NCBI GenBank assembly: GCA_033002965.1
Contig: JAURVB010011080.1
Coordinates: 1-64,000 of the forward strand
Direction: 5' to 3'
Source of the DNA: Piper betle
Lineage: Eukaryota > Streptophyta > Magnoliopsida > Piperales > Piperaceae
DNA length: 64,000 bases
Made by a program: the position numbers and the translations under genes. Under the pieces are notes generated by a model, which did not search any database, had not been told where the DNA came from, and saw only the letters and a list, made by a program, of their open reading frames with translations. Position 1 is the stretch's first letter, and each line of letters begins with the position of its first letter. Below are positions 61,233 to 64,000 of the stretch, piece after piece.

Positions 61233-61575
61233 TCTGTTTGGTTGTCTTAAAATTGTATATAAAATATATAAAATCTGGAGGCCAAAAAATTTCTCGTGTT
61301 TAAATGTCTTGAAATTTATTTTAAAAAAATTAATTTCAGTCAAAATAAATCAATATAAAAATTTTACAAAACTATTTTTTTATAAAAATAAAAAGAAATG
61401 GAAAAAAATTTAAGAAACACGTGCAGGTGAGGAAGAATATTTCATTTTTATCTTATTTTCTTACAATCCAAATATGTAAGTAAAATTTTAAAATTTTTAT
61501 TTTGTTTTATCTCATTATATTTCTATTTCGTATGAATTATTTTTATTTACACTATTTTCATACAAACCAAATAGA
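61233..61575. repeat. Possible MITE with short inverted ends
   Basis: TCTGTTTGGTTGT (61233) is mirrored by TACAAACCAAATAGA (61561-61575), a common form of MITE terminal repeat in plants, around AT-rich non-coding DNA of about 340 bp. No target-site duplication was found. Confidence 0.3.
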
Positions 61576-62856
61576 CTTTAGACCCACATTTGTTTTAATT
61601 TTTGCAGGTGAAAGAAAAAGCTAAAAGAAGTTAAATAACCTCTCAAAGGTAGAAAATCTTGAACCTTAAAATCTTTCTGTGCCCTAAAAACGATTAGGAG
61701 CTAAAGAAAAAAAAACAGAGTCGTGAATCTTGAAGCACACCGTTTTGAGGGTTAAGGGACGTAATCCCATTTGTCAAGCATATACTCCAATCATGTAATC
61801 TGAAAATTACAAATATTCCCTTCCCTTTAACCAAGGAATCACGGGCGCCATGCAATCTCTAAATTTCCGTTTTCACTTCAAAAGCTTGAACTCCTCATGA
61901 ACATGAATACCTTAGAAGAAAATTCAATGATATTGGTTTGGTGGCTCAGACACGTGACTGCTCGTTGTCGCCTATATTTTGGGTCCACCTCAAAGCATTG
62001 GTTATTTCCTCATAGTTATCCCATTTTCACAGCTCTACTTTGAAACATGTCTCTCCCTTCACTCAATCTTTATCATCCCTCCTTTGAATATCCGTCTGTT
62101 TGAGATTTCGCAGACTTAAGTCAAGATTCATCAAACCACCGTATACCTACTATGCAATTACAACTTGCATTTTCTTCATTCTTTTAGTTGTATCAACCAG
62201 CTATGAATTTCCAAAGATAGAATTTCCGATCACATAACAAAATCAGCTAACCTTCAATCATCAACCACATAATCCCAAATCACTAGAAAACACTCAAACC
62301 AAGCCATAAGGTTTACAATATAATATATTGTCCCACACGCAGGTATCTCTTAACAAAACTTCCTGCCACCAACGACAAGTGTCCAGTTGCACCAATAGAC
62401 AGTTGTGGTTGAAGTCTACCAGGGAAGTCCCGGACCCCATCCATCATTCATATAGAATACATGCAGCTTTGGTACATATAATTGTTTCATTATTATTCGG
62501 AGGGGTCTCTACTCCCTTGGGAGGGCCGATCAAACTGATCAAACTGTACCTAATGGCTGACAGTACATCATATCAATCCAAACAAAGCGTAAAAAAAGGA
62601 AATTAAACATCTCTTTCTTTCATGCTTTCTCTTCGATCTGGAAAAGGAACTAGTTTCCCCCTTCCCTTTTGCAGGCAAAAGGGTTGAAGTGATAGTAATA
62701 GCATCATATTCTTACCCATGAAATTGATAGCCTTTTTTTCAGTTGATTCTTTCCTATATGAAAGTTGCGATAGATGGGGAACTCCACCCTAAGTCATATA
62801 TACTCCTTACCTTCCTCTGTCCACTATTAGAGTGAAGAAGTGATCGATAGGGAGCC
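61576..62856. other. Intergenic DNA and upstream region of the DUF4228 gene
   Basis: No gene recognised. TATATA near 62797-62802, about 55-60 bp before the start codon, is a plausible TATA box for the downstream gene. Confidence 0.45.
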
Positions 62857-63375
62857 ATGAAGGCGGCCATTAGAGGCTTCATCTCCTGCATTCTTCCATG
62901 TGGGTCTCTAGATGTGATCAGGATTGTGCACTGCAATGGCAAGGTAGAGGAGTTCAGTAGGAGCATCAAGGCAGGGGAGGTGATGAAGGCTCATCCAAAG
63001 CATGTCCTCAAGAGGTCATCCTTGTGCCCCTCGGAGGATGGCGTAGTGCCCAGTATTGTCATCCTTCCTCCCGATGCCGAGCTTAAGAGAGGGAAGATCT
63101 ACTTCCTCATGCCGGTTGCTTCACCACCGGCGAATAAAGCAAAGGTGTCTTCAACCAAGAGGAGGAGGAAGAGAGATCAGAATGAGAGGAGAACTGAGAA
63201 GGAGAGGCAATCATCGAAAGGGCAGGACACGAGCAAGCTTCTTGTATCTGATCAATACTTGTCTGAGATAATGTCAGAGAATGTATCAACCCAAAGGGAG
63301 CAAAGAAGAGGAAGGGTTGGAGTGTGGAGGCCACATTTAGAGAGCATTACAGAAGCTTCAATCTGTGAAACATAA
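62857..63375 (+). CDS. DUF4228 (PADRE) domain protein, intact single exon
   Basis: The 172-residue frame carries the DUF4228/PADRE fold in its first half: ILPCGSLDVIRIVHCNGKVE (12-31), EFSRSIKAGEVMKAHPKHVL (32-51), VVPSIVILPPDAELKRGKIY (63-82) and FLMPVASPP. The second half is a disordered, strongly basic tail (TKRRRKRDQNERRTEKERQ) of the type these proteins usually have. The family is plant-specific, often stress- or pathogen-responsive, and of unknown biochemical role. The common N-terminal Met-Gly myristoylation signal is absent here (MKAAIRGF). The start at 62857 lies directly before the conserved region. Confidence 0.9.
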   Translation: MKAAIRGFISCILPCGSLDVIRIVHCNGKVEEFSRSIKAGEVMKAHPKHVLKRSSLCPSEDGVVPSIVILPPDAELKRGKIYFLMPVASPPANKAKVSSTKRRRKRDQNERRTEKERQSSKGQDTSKLLVSDQYLSEIMSENVSTQREQRRGRVGVWRPHLESITEASICET

Positions 63376-64000
63376 AGATATTTTGCTTTTCATCTTAATT
63401 CTCTTTTCTTGTTCTTCTGTACTGTTCTTTTTTCGCTCTTTTTATTAGTTCCATATAAGTATCACACCTTTGTACTTATATCAGAAGAAGGAAACATGTT
63501 TGAAGCATATTTGCAGAGTGGTGTAACTAGATCAAACTGAGCCTGATGGAGAAGCAGTCCTGGAAAATAATTTGGCAATGGAAATCAGTTCATGGTTGCC
63601 ACTATATGTGCCTCCTTCTGATTTTTCATATATGACTAGTCTTAAAAATTATTTATGCGGTGAGGGGATGATATGTAATTAAACAAAGGGATATAATTTG
63701 TTGTGGAGGGGGTGGAGGGGAGTTGTTGACAGCCTTTTTGATGTTCATACTATTTAAATGGTGTCTGGAAGGAGTTGTTATAATCAGTTCCCAGTGTTTG
63801 CATCATTTCATTTATGAGTGGGAAGTGAAAATTACCTCTTTATAAGGACTACTGGCAAATTTTCTGAGTTCATTGTACAATAGTATACTGTCAGTATCTC
63901 AGATCATTTACTACAAAATGGTGAAATCCAAGTTGCCTGCCTTCTAACTGGTCAATCACAAAGGTTTTGCTAGGCTGCAAAAGGATGGTGAAAGAAAAAT
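63376..64000. other. 3' flank of the DUF4228 gene
   Basis: T-rich sequence consistent with a 3' untranslated region; no further gene is visible before the window ends. Confidence 0.5.

Noticed and set aside
1..64000. CRISPR arrays, bacterial operons, viral integrations
   Set aside because: The direct repeats are few, adjacent and without spacers of constant length; no prokaryotic gene order and no viral coat or replicase motif was seen.
1..64000. tRNA, rRNA and other structured RNA genes
   Set aside because: No convincing tRNA B-box arm with matching acceptor stem or rRNA signature was seen by eye; a covariance-model scan was not possible, so small RNA genes may have been missed.

Overview
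This window is nuclear DNA from a flowering plant. Genes are split by AT-rich introns with GT/AG borders, the intergenic DNA is very AT-rich and full of decayed transposons, and the families found (DOG1, PYL, GARP-MYB, DUF1685, PADRE/DUF4228, pathogen-related protein) are plant families. Short, intronless genes with G or C at most third codon positions (the enoyl-CoA isomerase at 28.0 kb, the DOG1-like copies at 31.8 and 33.9 kb) sit beside AT-rich split genes. That mixture suggests a monocot; this is an inference and the species is not identified. No prokaryotic, organellar, CRISPR or phage-like content is visible.

Layout: 0-9 kb holds mostly repeats, a FAS1 (fasciclin-like) fragment and LTR-retrotransposon-like debris. 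9.4-10.5 kb (+) is a four-exon gene for a lysine-rich nuclear-type protein with one frameshift. 14.6-15.2 kb (+) is a broken DUF1685 gene. 18.5-20.7 kb (-) is an intact four-exon pathogen-related protein gene. 21.9-23.8 kb (-) is a decayed RING-CH (RINGv) zinc-finger membrane protein gene. 24.1-25.5 kb is a region bounded by an approximately 90-bp inverted repeat. 28.0-28.7 kb (+) is an intact peroxisomal-type enoyl-CoA delta isomerase. 30.1-31.3 kb (-) is a 5'-truncated LINE with a 9-bp target-site duplication.

31.8-34.3 kb (+) contains two broken DOG1-like genes and, between them, the C-terminal half of a PYL abscisic-acid receptor. Both families belong to seed dormancy and ABA signalling, and none of the three copies is intact. 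36.5-36.9 kb (-) is a Ty1/copia RNase H remnant. 40.25-40.66 kb is a two-level tandem repeat. 45.9-47.5 kb is a GC-rich solo LTR with a perfect 5-bp target-site duplication. 50.5-53.4 kb (+) is an intact six-exon GARP-type MYB gene with two EAR repression motifs. 56.0-56.3 kb (-) is a hAT transposase dimerisation remnant. 57.9-59.6 kb (+) is a heavily frameshifted peptide-N-glycosidase A pseudogene. 62.9-63.4 kb (+) is an intact DUF4228 (PADRE) gene.

The apparently functional genes are the pathogen-related protein, the enoyl-CoA isomerase, the GARP-MYB factor and the DUF4228 protein; the lysine-rich gene is uncertain because of its frameshift. They do not form a pathway. The clearest pattern is the number of broken gene copies: seven clear ones (DUF1685, RINGv, DOG1 twice, PYL, PNGase A, FAS1) beside four intact genes. 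I found no convincing new biological system. The best leads are the DOG1/PYL relic cluster, the solo LTR, the LINE insertion and the RINGv copy that has lost zinc ligands.
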